Assembly: GCA_015485335.1 (NCBI GenBank)
Contig: WFTT01000022.1
Span: 1-32,749, forward strand
DNA length: 32,749 bases
DNA from: Robiginitomaculum sp.
GTDB lineage: Bacteria; Pseudomonadota; Alphaproteobacteria; Caulobacterales; Maricaulaceae
Direction of reading: 5' to 3'
Below are positions 7,676 through 14,670 of this stretch, piece after piece. The position numbers and the translations under genes are program-made. Numbering within the stretch: position 1 is the stretch's first letter; each line of letters opens with the position of its first letter. The notes under the pieces were generated by a model that was not told where the DNA came from, did not search any database, and saw nothing but the letters and a program-made list of their open reading frames with translations.

Positions 7676-8493
7676 GCAAAGCGCGCACCGAAATTCGCAT
7701 ACTGGGCTGTGGCTCCTCTGGCGGGGTGCCGCGCATTGGCCCGAACTGGGGAAATTGTGATCCCAATGAGCCAAAAAACCGGCGCTCGCGCTGCTCAATT
7801 CTGGTACAGCGCTTTGATCAGGCCGAAGAGGCTACCAGTGTACTGGTGGATACTTCGCCCGATATGCGTGAACAATTGATCAGTGCGCAAACCCGCCGAC
7901 TGGATGCGGTGCTCTATACCCATGACCATGCGGACCAGGTGCACGGCGTCGATGATTTGCGCCAGATTTGTTATGCCATGCGCAAACGGGTGCCGGTGTA
8001 TATGGATACCCCCACCGCCAGGACGCTAAAGCGGCGCTTTGATTATTGTTTTGAACAGGCCGAAGGCTCTGGTTACCCGGCCATTCTGGAAGCCATGGAC
8101 ATGCCCGCACCGGGCGCGGCGTTCAGCATTGACGGGCCGGGGGGCGCATTGCCGGTTATCGCCATTGACCTGGAACATGGTCCCAGCGTCCGCTCTTTGG
8201 GATTTCGCTTTGGCGATATTGCTTATTGCCCGGATGTTTCAGCAATCCCCGCGGCCAGCCAAGAACAGTTTGAAGGGCTAAGGCTGTGGATTGTGGATGC
8301 GTTGCGTATAGAGCCACATCCCACCCATGCTCATCTGGAACAAACCCTGCAATGGATTGAGCGGTTCAAACCCGAACGGGCCATCCTGACGAATATGCAT
8401 GTCACGCTGGATTATGCGACATTAAAGGCCAGCTTGCCCCAGGGGGTGGAGCCGGCCTATGATGGCATGGTCATCCCGCTCAAAGATACCTGA
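7672..8493 (+). CDS. MBL-fold metallo-hydrolase, PhnP-like
   Basis: The 273-residue metallo-beta-lactamase-fold protein opens with GCGSSGGVPRIG and keeps a CD...RRSRCS segment, both characteristic of the PhnP-like subgroup. The metal motif is YTHDHADQVHG (H84, H86, D88, H91), and a late NMHVTLDY supplies a further histidine. PhnP itself is a cyclic-phosphodiester hydrolase; that activity is only an analogy here. The gene is the last in the dacC operon and is coupled to tatD by an ATGA overlap, a neighbourhood shared with many Alphaproteobacteria. Its TGA abuts the TAA of the convergent regulator gene with no bases between. Confidence 0.85.
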   Translation: MSKARTEIRILGCGSSGGVPRIGPNWGNCDPNEPKNRRSRCSILVQRFDQAEEATSVLVDTSPDMREQLISAQTRRLDAVLYTHDHADQVHGVDDLRQICYAMRKRVPVYMDTPTARTLKRRFDYCFEQAEGSGYPAILEAMDMPAPGAAFSIDGPGGALPVIAIDLEHGPSVRSLGFRFGDIAYCPDVSAIPAASQEQFEGLRLWIVDALRIEPHPTHAHLEQTLQWIERFKPERAILTNMHVTLDYATLKASLPQGVEPAYDGMVIPLKDT

Positions 8494-8934
8494 TTACTTG
8501 GCTTTGCTTCTTGATTTGCGGACACCTTTGCCCAGACCGATTTCTTTGGCCAGGCTGGAACGGCGGCGCGCATAGGACGGGGCCACCATGGGGTAATCAG
8601 CCGGCAGACGCCATTTCTGGCGGTATTCATCCGGAGTCAGATTATACCGCGTGCGCAGATAACGCTTCAGCATTTTCAGCTTGGCACCATCTTCCAGGCA
8701 AATCATATAATCTTCGGTGATAGAGCGCGAAATCGGAACCGCAGGTTTTTGCTTGACCGCAGGAGCACCAGTGCTGCTCAATTCACTCATGGTTGCATGA
8801 ACGGATTTGATCAGCGCAGGCAGGTCTTCGATGGAAATGGTATTGTTGCTGACAAACGAAGCAACAATATCCGTTGTCATGTGCGTTTTTTCCAGCGTGT
8901 CCGGGGAGTTTTCATCTTCATTGGGCATATGCAT
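8494..8934 (-). CDS. Ros/MucR-family transcriptional regulator with altered zinc-ligand positions
   Basis: The 146-residue protein has an N-terminal helical segment (about 20-52, oligomerisation region in the family) and a C-terminal domain with LTPDEYRQKW, LPADYPMVAP and YARRRSSLAKEIGLG, which are hallmark MucR sequences. Family members bind AT-rich DNA and control exopolysaccharide, motility and cell-cycle genes. The prokaryotic zinc-finger positions are C79, D82, Y92 and Y97, where the classical protein has Cys, Cys, His, His. Only one ligand survives, so zinc coordination in the usual manner looks impossible. The start at 8934 is preceded by AAGGA, 4 bp upstream. An AT-rich, T-tract-laden region lies upstream and could serve autoregulation, as known for the family (inference). 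Confidence 0.88.
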   Translation of the reverse strand: MHMPNEDENSPDTLEKTHMTTDIVASFVSNNTISIEDLPALIKSVHATMSELSSTGAPAVKQKPAVPISRSITEDYMICLEDGAKLKMLKRYLRTRYNLTPDEYRQKWRLPADYPMVAPSYARRRSSLAKEIGLGKGVRKSRSKAK

Positions 8935-9329
8935 TGTCCTTCGAGGTATGTTTTAATTTTTTTATTCTATAAACGAACAAAATGCTTACTTAACAAGTAT
9001 GAATGAATTAATTTTTTTGCGCAATAGGCCATGTGTAATTAGAAGTGCAGAAAAACACATAATATTCCATAACTTCTATCAGGTTTTTAGCGCTTTTGTT
9101 TTCGGTTTGGCGTTTATTGAGAACAAATATGGCTCCTATGTTTGTTGATCTTTGTATAAAATCCGTATTATGACGTTATAATATAATGTTGCAAACAAGC
9201 GCTGGCGTACACATTGAGGCTTCATATTAATGAAAAGCCAGTTGTGCAGAACGAAGTCTGGTTTTATCACCATCTCTTTTACATCATTGGTATGCGCATA
9301 AGGGTGCCATTATCTTGAAAGGCCAAAAC
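8935..9329. promoter_or_regulatory. AT-rich divergent intergenic region between mucR-like gene and glyA
   Basis: This 395-bp stretch without a gene is strikingly richer in A and T than its surroundings. Leftward, TTGTTA and TTTATAG occur upstream of the regulator (about 8968-8997). Rightward, overlapping TATAAT hexamers lie at 9177-9182 and 9182-9187, with TTGTAT at 9152-9157 as an imperfectly spaced -35. These are candidates for the regulator and glyA promoters. The many T tracts and TA steps would suit MucR-type binding. I found no convincing riboswitch or small gene. Confidence 0.35.
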
Positions 9330-10622
9330 ATGGCTCATTCACCAGAATTCAACTTCTTTAATGACCGCCTGGAACAGGACGATTCTCAGGTTTTTGCTGC
9401 TATTCTTCAGGAAGAAAAGCGCCAGGCCCGGCAGATCGAATTGATCGCTTCGGAAAATATTGTTTCGCGCGCGGTCTTAGAAGCGCAAGGCTCAGTCTTC
9501 ACCAATAAATATGCCGAGGGCTATCCGGGGCGGCGCTATTATGGCGGCTGTGTCAACGCGGATATTGTCGAAACACTGGCGATCGAGCGGGCCAAAGCGC
9601 TGTTTGAGGCCGGTTTTGCCAATGTACAGCCAAGCTCCGGCAGTCAGGCCAATCAGGGGGTGTTTCTGGCCCTGATAAAGCCAGGTGATACGGTGCTGGG
9701 GCTCAGCCTGGCCGCGGGCGGGCATCTTACCCACGGGGCGCGGCCCAATATGTCTGGCAAATGGTTTAATGCGGTGCATTACGGGGTGCGCGAGGATGAT
9801 GCACAGATTGATATGGACGAGGTGCGCGATCTGGCGCGCCAACACAAACCGGCGCTGATCATCACCGGCGGATCAGCTTATCCGCGTACCATAGATTTTG
9901 CTGCCTTTAGGGAAATTGCCGACGAGGTGGGGGCCTATCTCATGGTGGATATGGCCCATATTGCCGGTCTGGTGGCGGGCGGGGTTCATCCCAGCCCCTT
10001 ACCCCATGCCCATGTGGTGACCACGACCACGCACAAGACCTTGCGGGGGCCGCGCGGTGGGATGATCCTGACCAATGACGAGGTAATCGCCAAAAAAGTC
10101 AATTCCGCCATTTTTCCTGGCCTGCAAGGCGGGCCATTAATGCATGTTGTGGCGGCCAAGGCGGTGGCCTTTGGTGAGGCTTTGCGCCCATCCTTTAAAA
10201 CCTATGCCCGTAATGTGGTTGCCAATTGTCAGGCCATGGCAGGGGAACTGGAAAATGCAGGCTATGATCTGGTGTCGGGGGGCACCGATACTCATCTGGC
10301 ACTGATTGATTTGCGCCCCAAAGGGGTAAAGGGCAATGCGGCCGAAATTGCCTTGGAGCGGGCTTATATTACCTGCAATAAAAACGGCGTCCCATTTGAT
10401 CAGGAAAAACCCACCATCACCTCTGGCATTCGGATTGGCTCGCCGGCCACCACCACCCGGGGCCTGAACGTGGATGACTTTAAGGCCGTGGGTGGTATGA
10501 TCGTACGGGTATTGGATGCATTGGCAGAAAATTCTGAGGGCAATGCAGCCATCGAGGCGGATATTCGCGCCGAGGTCGAGGCCTTGACGGCGCGCTATCC
10601 CTTATATGGAGAGCTGCATTAA
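9330..10622 (+). CDS. glyA: Serine hydroxymethyltransferase
   Basis: The 430-residue PLP enzyme interconverts serine plus tetrahydrofolate with glycine plus methylene-tetrahydrofolate, the main source of one-carbon units. Motifs are IELIASENI (36-44), [14 protein letters not shown] (60-73), [12 protein letters not shown] (97-108), [13 protein letters not shown] (206-218) and [14 protein letters not shown] with Schiff-base K236. The start is the ATG at 9330 with AAAGG 8 bp upstream; an in-frame TTG at 9315 is less likely. Its TAA shares one base with the ATG of nrdR (TAATG at 10620-10624), so the two are cotranscribed, a common alphaproteobacterial pairing. Confidence 0.97.
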   Translation: MAHSPEFNFFNDRLEQDDSQVFAAILQEEKRQARQIELIASENIVSRAVLEAQGSVFTNKYAEGYPGRRYYGGCVNADIVETLAIERAKALFEAGFANVQPSSGSQANQGVFLALIKPGDTVLGLSLAAGGHLTHGARPNMSGKWFNAVHYGVREDDAQIDMDEVRDLARQHKPALIITGGSAYPRTIDFAAFREIADEVGAYLMVDMAHIAGLVAGGVHPSPLPHAHVVTTTTHKTLRGPRGGMILTNDEVIAKKVNSAIFPGLQGGPLMHVVAAKAVAFGEALRPSFKTYARNVVANCQAMAGELENAGYDLVSGGTDTHLALIDLRPKGVKGNAAEIALERAYITCNKNGVPFDQEKPTITSGIRIGSPATTTRGLNVDDFKAVGGMIVRVLDALAENSEGNAAIEADIRAEVEALTARYPLYGELH

Positions 10623-11077
10623 TGCGTTGCCCGTTCTGTTCCAGCGAAGATACGCAGGTCAAGGATTCACGCCCCGCGGAAGAAGGCGCCGCTATTCGGC
10701 GCCGCCGCCAGTGCCTTTCCTGTGGACAGCGCTTTACGACATTTGAACGGGTGCAATTACGTGATTTGACAGTGGTGAAACGGTCTGGCCGCCGGGTGCG
10801 CTTTGATCGGGAAAAACTTCTTCGGTCCGTATTGGTGGCCATGCAGAAACGCCCCATGGAACGCGACCAGATTGAACAGCTGGTCTCCTCCATCGTGCGT
10901 CGCCTTGAGGGGGAGGGCGAAATGGATATTACGTCTGAACGCATTGGCCAAAAAGTGATGGAGGCGCTATCCAATCTCGATCCGGTGGCTTATGTGCGCT
11001 ATGCCTCGGTTTACAAGGATTTCACTGAAAGCAGCGATTTTGCGCGTTTCATCGCGGATGAAAAACTCGACGAATAG
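10622..11077 (+). CDS. nrdR: Transcriptional repressor NrdR
   Basis: The 151-residue repressor acts on ribonucleotide-reductase genes. It has an N-terminal zinc ribbon (C3, C6, C31, C34 in RCPFC and CLSCG) and an ATP-cone domain (about 49-139, starting [19 protein letters not shown]) that senses ATP and dATP. Length and motifs are standard. It overlaps glyA by one base. In many Alphaproteobacteria riboflavin biosynthesis genes come next; here a 98-bp gap leads straight to nusB. Confidence 0.97.
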   Translation: MRCPFCSSEDTQVKDSRPAEEGAAIRRRRQCLSCGQRFTTFERVQLRDLTVVKRSGRRVRFDREKLLRSVLVAMQKRPMERDQIEQLVSSIVRRLEGEGEMDITSERIGQKVMEALSNLDPVAYVRYASVYKDFTESSDFARFIADEKLDE

Positions 11078-11102
11078 GCATTTGTTATATGTATAGCAGT
11101 TT

Positions 11103-11158
11103 ACTCTGCGGCTCACTCTGGCCGTAGGCCTGCCCTCAGGTTACAGAGCCAAAAGAGT
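11103..11158 (+). ncRNA. Structured leader candidate between nrdR and nusB
   Basis: The 98-bp gap contains nested complementary segments. ACTCT (11103-11107) pairs with AGAGT (11154-11158), and GGCTC (11110-11114) pairs with GAGCC (11146-11150). Inside are two mutually exclusive hairpins: GGCC-gta-GGCC (11120-11130) and CCTG-ccct-CAGG (11129-11140). CTCTG at 11104-11108 could also pair with CAGAG at 11144-11148, giving a switch-like alternative. I do not recognise a known riboswitch or leader family, and there is no U-run for termination. The call rests on base complementarity alone. Confidence 0.25.
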
Positions 11159-11175
11159 TATATTAGGATTGTTCG

Positions 11176-11658
11176 ATGAACACGGCATCAGAAAAACACG
11201 CCAAGCAACACGCCACCGCGCGACGGACAGCGCGTTTGCGCGCCATACAGGCCCTGTTCCAGATGGATATTGGCGGCATGGGCGCGCGCCGGGTGATCGA
11301 AGAGTTCAAGGAAAACCGCTTGGGCGGGGGCGATGATACCGGCCCGCAAAGCGAGGCAGACATCGCTCTTTTCGAAAAACTCGTGCGCGGAGTGGTAGAG
11401 TTTCAAGACGATATTGATAAAGGTATTAGTGTCCATCTTGCTAAAAACTGGCGTCTGGAACGCCTGGACACTACGGTACGGGCGATTTTGCGCGTCGCCA
11501 GTTTTGAAATCATGCACGCCCCCAATACGCCGGTCAAAGTGATCCTGGACGAATATGTTGATCTGGCCGGTGATTTTTTCTCTGGTCCCGAGCCGGGCTT
11601 TGTCAACGGGGCTTTGGAGGCGCTGGCCCGCGATACCCGACAGGGTGAGCTGAGCTAG
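11176..11658 (+). CDS. nusB: Transcription antitermination factor NusB
   Basis: The 160-residue all-helical RNA-binding protein acts with NusE (S10) at boxA in rRNA antitermination. Recognisable are ARLRAIQALFQMDI near the N-terminus, a middle LERLDTTVRAILRVASFEI segment, TPVKVILDEYVDLAG and the C-terminal GFVNGALEALAR. The start is the ATG at 11176 with AGGAT about 6 bp upstream. It is followed 12 bp later by thiL, the usual alphaproteobacterial order. The ribH gene that normally precedes nusB is absent. Confidence 0.95.
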   Translation: MNTASEKHAKQHATARRTARLRAIQALFQMDIGGMGARRVIEEFKENRLGGGDDTGPQSEADIALFEKLVRGVVEFQDDIDKGISVHLAKNWRLERLDTTVRAILRVASFEIMHAPNTPVKVILDEYVDLAGDFFSGPEPGFVNGALEALARDTRQGELS

Positions 11659-11670
11659 CCATAGGCATGG

Positions 11671-12666
11671 ATGAAGTCTGACCCCCATTTCACAGGCGAG
11701 TTTGCTTTTATTGCTGCGCTGGCTACCAAGGCGGCCAAAACCCCTGAGGCATTGGGCCTGGGTGATGATGGCGCGGTGCTGTGGATGGGCGATGGGCGAA
11801 AGCTGGTCCTGGTCGCCGATATGTTACAGGCGGGCATTCATGCGCTAAGCGACGCCGCACCAGCGCAAATTGCCTGCAAGGCCCTGCGCACCAATCTCTC
11901 TGATCTTGCTGCCATGGGGGCGCAGCCGGCCTTTTATCTCAGCACACTGTGCTGGCCCAAAGATACGGATGAAGCACAAAAACAAGCGCTGATCGACGCC
12001 CTCGCTGAAGATCAGGAACGCTTTGGCATTTCATTGATCGGTGGGGACACCATAGGCGGGGCCGGGCTGTTCACCATTTCCATAACCATGTTGGGCTGGG
12101 CCGGTGGCCCCTTATTGCGCCGCGCCGGGGCGCAGGTTGGCGATGATGTCTGGGTCAGCGGCACCATAGGCGATGGGGTTTTGGGCCTGGGGGTGGCGCA
12201 AGGCTCTATCTCAGTCGCCCAGGAGGCGGATGCGCAGTTTTTGCGGCGTCGGTATGAATACCCCGACCCCAGATTGGCATTGGGGGAAAAGCTGGCCTCA
12301 TTGGCCTGTTGCGCCATTGATGTTTCGGATGGTTTGATCGCCGATGCCGCCCATTTGGCCGGAGCGGCCACTGTTTGCCTGTGCCTGGATCCGGACCAAG
12401 TGCCGCTGTCTGATGCTGGTCGGCGCTGGCTTGAGAGCGAAGCGGGTCGACAAAACGCTTTGGAATATCTGATGGCGGGCGGAGATGATTATGAACTGCT
12501 ATTTACGGCCGCTGGCAAAGACAGACAGAAAATCGAAAGCGTTTCGCAACAAATCGGGCTGTCTGTAAGTCGGATCGGCCGTGTGATCGAGGGGCAGGGG
12601 GTTGTGCTTGGCCGAGACGGTGAACCGTATCGAAAACCCCGCCAAACCGGGTTTACGCATTTTTGA
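11671..12666 (+). CDS. thiL: Thiamine-monophosphate kinase
   Basis: The 331-residue member of the PurM/ThiL/SelD fold phosphorylates thiamine monophosphate to the active cofactor thiamine diphosphate. Family motifs are LGLGDDGAVL (27-36 region), the SDLAAMGAQPAFYL segment, IGGDTIGG (metal and phosphate binding), IDVSDGLIADAAHLA and GGDDYELLFT. Length is normal. Placement 12 bp after nusB is conserved in Alphaproteobacteria. A 39-bp gap with an inverted repeat separates it from a secreted-protein gene. Confidence 0.95.
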   Translation: MKSDPHFTGEFAFIAALATKAAKTPEALGLGDDGAVLWMGDGRKLVLVADMLQAGIHALSDAAPAQIACKALRTNLSDLAAMGAQPAFYLSTLCWPKDTDEAQKQALIDALAEDQERFGISLIGGDTIGGAGLFTISITMLGWAGGPLLRRAGAQVGDDVWVSGTIGDGVLGLGVAQGSISVAQEADAQFLRRRYEYPDPRLALGEKLASLACCAIDVSDGLIADAAHLAGAATVCLCLDPDQVPLSDAGRRWLESEAGRQNALEYLMAGGDDYELLFTAAGKDRQKIESVSQQIGLSVSRIGRVIEGQGVVLGRDGEPYRKPRQTGFTHF

Positions 12667-12667
12667 G

Positions 12668-12695
12668 CTCTTTGATGTACGTTGGCGTCAAAGAG
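12668..12695 (+). promoter_or_regulatory. Inverted repeat overlapping the ribosome-binding site of the secreted-protein gene
   Basis: CTCTTTGA (12668-12675) is the exact reverse complement of TCAAAGAG (12688-12695), with a possible inner ACG/CGT pairing around TTGG. The right arm runs into the Shine-Dalgarno sequence AGAGGAAGA (12692-12700), which ends 5 bp before the ATG at 12706. In mRNA the hairpin would cover half of the ribosome-binding site. There is no following U-run, so it is not an intrinsic terminator for thiL. Confidence 0.35.
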
Positions 12696-12705
12696 GAAGA
12701 ATATT

Positions 12706-13197
12706 ATGCGCCTTATCACCATTGCCTTTTTATCCATGGCTATTGCCAGCCCTGCCTTTGCCAGCGGCGGAGGCGGTCATGGCAAGAAGTCGGGAAAAGG
12801 CAAAAGCAATCGCATCAAGGCCGAATGGACGGTCAAAAATGATGTGATTCCCGAATACAAAATTCCGGATCAGGCGCAATCTGTGCATTCGGTTGATATT
12901 CCCGTGGTGGTTGCCCCTATCGCGGTGAACGGGCATCTGGTCAATTATGCCTTTTTGAATATTCGCGTGGTGCTGCACAATAATGTGGATGCATGGAAAA
13001 TGCGGACCAAGGCGCACTTTATGCGCGATGCGGTGCTGCGCGCGGCCCATGAAAACCCGTTTGGTAAATCCGGGGAGCGGTCCTTGCTGGATGAAGAGCG
13101 CACCTTGAAAGAAGTACGCAGTGCCATCAAACCCTGGGTTTCTGATGCACAGCTCGACCATATCGAGTTTCTAAGCATTGATATGCTGAACGGTTGA
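12706..13197 (+). CDS. Small exported protein of unknown function, weakly FliL-like
   Basis: The 163-residue protein has a signal peptide (MRLITIAFLSMAIASPAFA, cleavage before SGG), a Gly/Lys-rich linker (about 20-40) and a single globular domain. The domain layout (a beta segment VDIPVVVAPIAVNG, a second strand YAFLNIRVVL, a helix MRDAVLRAAHENPFG and a closing segment SDAQLDHIEFLSID) recalls the extracytoplasmic domain of FliL, but FliL's transmembrane anchor is replaced by a cleavable signal and no flagellar genes are near. I do not assign a function. The start is the ATG at 12706 with AGAGGAAGA upstream; an extension to 12682 would spoil the signal peptide. It probably shares the thiL transcript and ends 48 bp from the convergent GGDEF gene. 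Confidence 0.7.
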   Translation: MRLITIAFLSMAIASPAFASGGGGHGKKSGKGKSNRIKAEWTVKNDVIPEYKIPDQAQSVHSVDIPVVVAPIAVNGHLVNYAFLNIRVVLHNNVDAWKMRTKAHFMRDAVLRAAHENPFGKSGERSLLDEERTLKEVRSAIKPWVSDAQLDHIEFLSIDMLNG

Positions 13198-13245
13198 TCC
13201 CGGTTCTATTGTAAATTGCTGAAATCCCTCTGGAAAGGGGGAGGG

Positions 13246-14301
13246 CTAGGCGGCGCTAAGGCCGCTTTGGGCATCTGTGCTGATGGAAACCTTGTTGCGT
13301 CCGGCATGCTTCGAGCGGTACAGCGCTTCGTCGGCGCGCTCGATCAGGTCTTCAATGGAATCATGGGGGGTAAACTGTGCAACTCCCAAAGAAATGGTGA
13401 CCGTGCCCATGTCTTCATTGGTGGATTTACGCAACAGCTTTTTGGACTCAACACTGGCCCGGATATTATCCGCCATGTCAAAGGCCGTTTGACCATCAGT
13501 AGAGGGCATGATGACGGCAAACTCTTCGCCGCCATAACGCGCAACCAGATGATTTTTGGCGGCATGGCGTTGCAGGCAACTGGCCACAAAGCGAATGATT
13601 TGATCACCGGTCTGGTGGCCCCAGGTGTCGTTAAAGCGCTTGAAGTGATCAATGTCACATAAAACCAGGCTCAAGTTCTGCTTGTCTTTTTCTGCGGCAT
13701 TGCATTGTTGCAGCATGAATTCATCAAACCGTTTGCGATTGGCAATACCGGTCAGGGCGTCGGTCATGGCCTCGGTGCGCACCTGTTCCAGATTATCGCG
13801 CAGGGAATTCACTTCGGCGGTCGTTTTGTTGAGCTTTTGCTCCAGCTGGTGCGTATGCTCGTGCATTTTTGTGGTTGCCGCCAACAGCGTGTCGACCATT
13901 TCCTTGAGAGAATGGTTGCTGCCGGCATTTTCCAGAATATCCGTGGCACCCGAAAGGGTCTTTTCATACTCGACCGCATTTTTTTCGGCGACAGACAGCA
14001 TGCGTAATACGGTGCCGATTTCTTCGCTGAATTTACCGCCCGTATGCAGGGCATGATCAACCAGGTCCACACCACCAAAATGGCGTTTATGCAAGGCAGT
14101 ACAAGTGGACTGGTTCAGGGAGCCGCTAGACAGCAGGGGACGCATTTCTTTGACCAGGGTGGGATTCTTGTCCACCAGATAGCCATGAAACAGCTGATAG
14201 TTGTCGGGTGTGGCTTCCAGATCATGCTCAGCAAGAAGCTCCAGAAGCGTCTTTGCGTGCGTCTGGTCGTTCTTTCTGGGTTGTTTCGGTGCAGCCGACA
14301 T
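13246..14301 (-). CDS. Diguanylate cyclase (GGDEF domain)
   Basis: The 351-residue protein ends in a GGDEF domain that makes cyclic di-GMP from GTP. It starts near AMTDALTGIANRKRFDE (178-194), has the metal aspartates in LCDIDHFKRFNDTWGH (D216) and an intact active-site GGEEF (257-261), so it should be catalytic. The usual product-inhibition site R-x-x-D ahead of GGEEF reads AKNH (248-251), so no I-site is present. The N-terminal 130 residues are helical with the PDNYQLFHGYLV pattern seen in other soluble diguanylate cyclases, followed by a probable coiled coil (about 140-175). No transmembrane segment is seen, so it is cytosolic. The start at 14301 is the first Met. Confidence 0.92.
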   Translation of the reverse strand: MSAAPKQPRKNDQTHAKTLLELLAEHDLEATPDNYQLFHGYLVDKNPTLVKEMRPLLSSGSLNQSTCTALHKRHFGGVDLVDHALHTGGKFSEEIGTVLRMLSVAEKNAVEYEKTLSGATDILENAGSNHSLKEMVDTLLAATTKMHEHTHQLEQKLNKTTAEVNSLRDNLEQVRTEAMTDALTGIANRKRFDEFMLQQCNAAEKDKQNLSLVLCDIDHFKRFNDTWGHQTGDQIIRFVASCLQRHAAKNHLVARYGGEEFAVIMPSTDGQTAFDMADNIRASVESKKLLRKSTNEDMGTVTISLGVAQFTPHDSIEDLIERADEALYRSKHAGRNKVSISTDAQSGLSAA

Positions 14302-14670
14302 TTTCTTGCCCTTCTAGCGATCCCATTTTTGGCAATCGAATAAATTTTAATTGCGCAAGGTTAGCCCATAAAACCCGAACAGAGAGTAAAGAAAATGGCT
14401 CAAAATCTTCACGATTGAAGGAATGTAAGGTAGTGGTGGGATTCAACCCTCAATAAAAACTTATGTAATTGCGGCAATGCTTTAGCATAAGGGGATGGCA
14501 TCAAATTACTGGCATGTACATAATGAACAAGTTTAAGAGTAACTTGTGTATAAAATTATTATTATAATTTTTAATGCGACAAAATATTGGTTGAAGGGCG
14601 ACCATTCACAAGGATTGGTGCTGTGTGGATCATTGTGACATTCGTTTAATGAAAAAAACGAGTATATGCG
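14302..14670. other. Gene-free stretch between helicase end and GGDEF start
   Basis: This 369-bp, AT-rich region lies downstream of the helicase and upstream of the cyclase, both on the minus strand. An imperfect TTAA-gagtaac-TTGT (about 14532-14546) resembles a CtrA box (TTAA-N7-TTAA) at six of eight positions, which is weak. TCGTTT/AAACGA (14642-14661) could form a small AT-rich hairpin just past the helicase stop. I see no supported gene. Confidence 0.3.

Noticed and set aside
8935-9329. Glycine riboswitch ahead of glyA
   Set aside because: No conserved paired-aptamer core is visible; the region is merely AT-rich.
11078-11175. FMN riboswitch left over from lost riboflavin genes
   Set aside because: None of the conserved RFN segments is present; only generic hairpins are seen.
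14430-14452. Minus-strand GGGTTGAATCCCACCAC, resembling a tRNA T-arm
   Set aside because: The T loop is one base short, and no acceptor, anticodon or D arm surrounds it.
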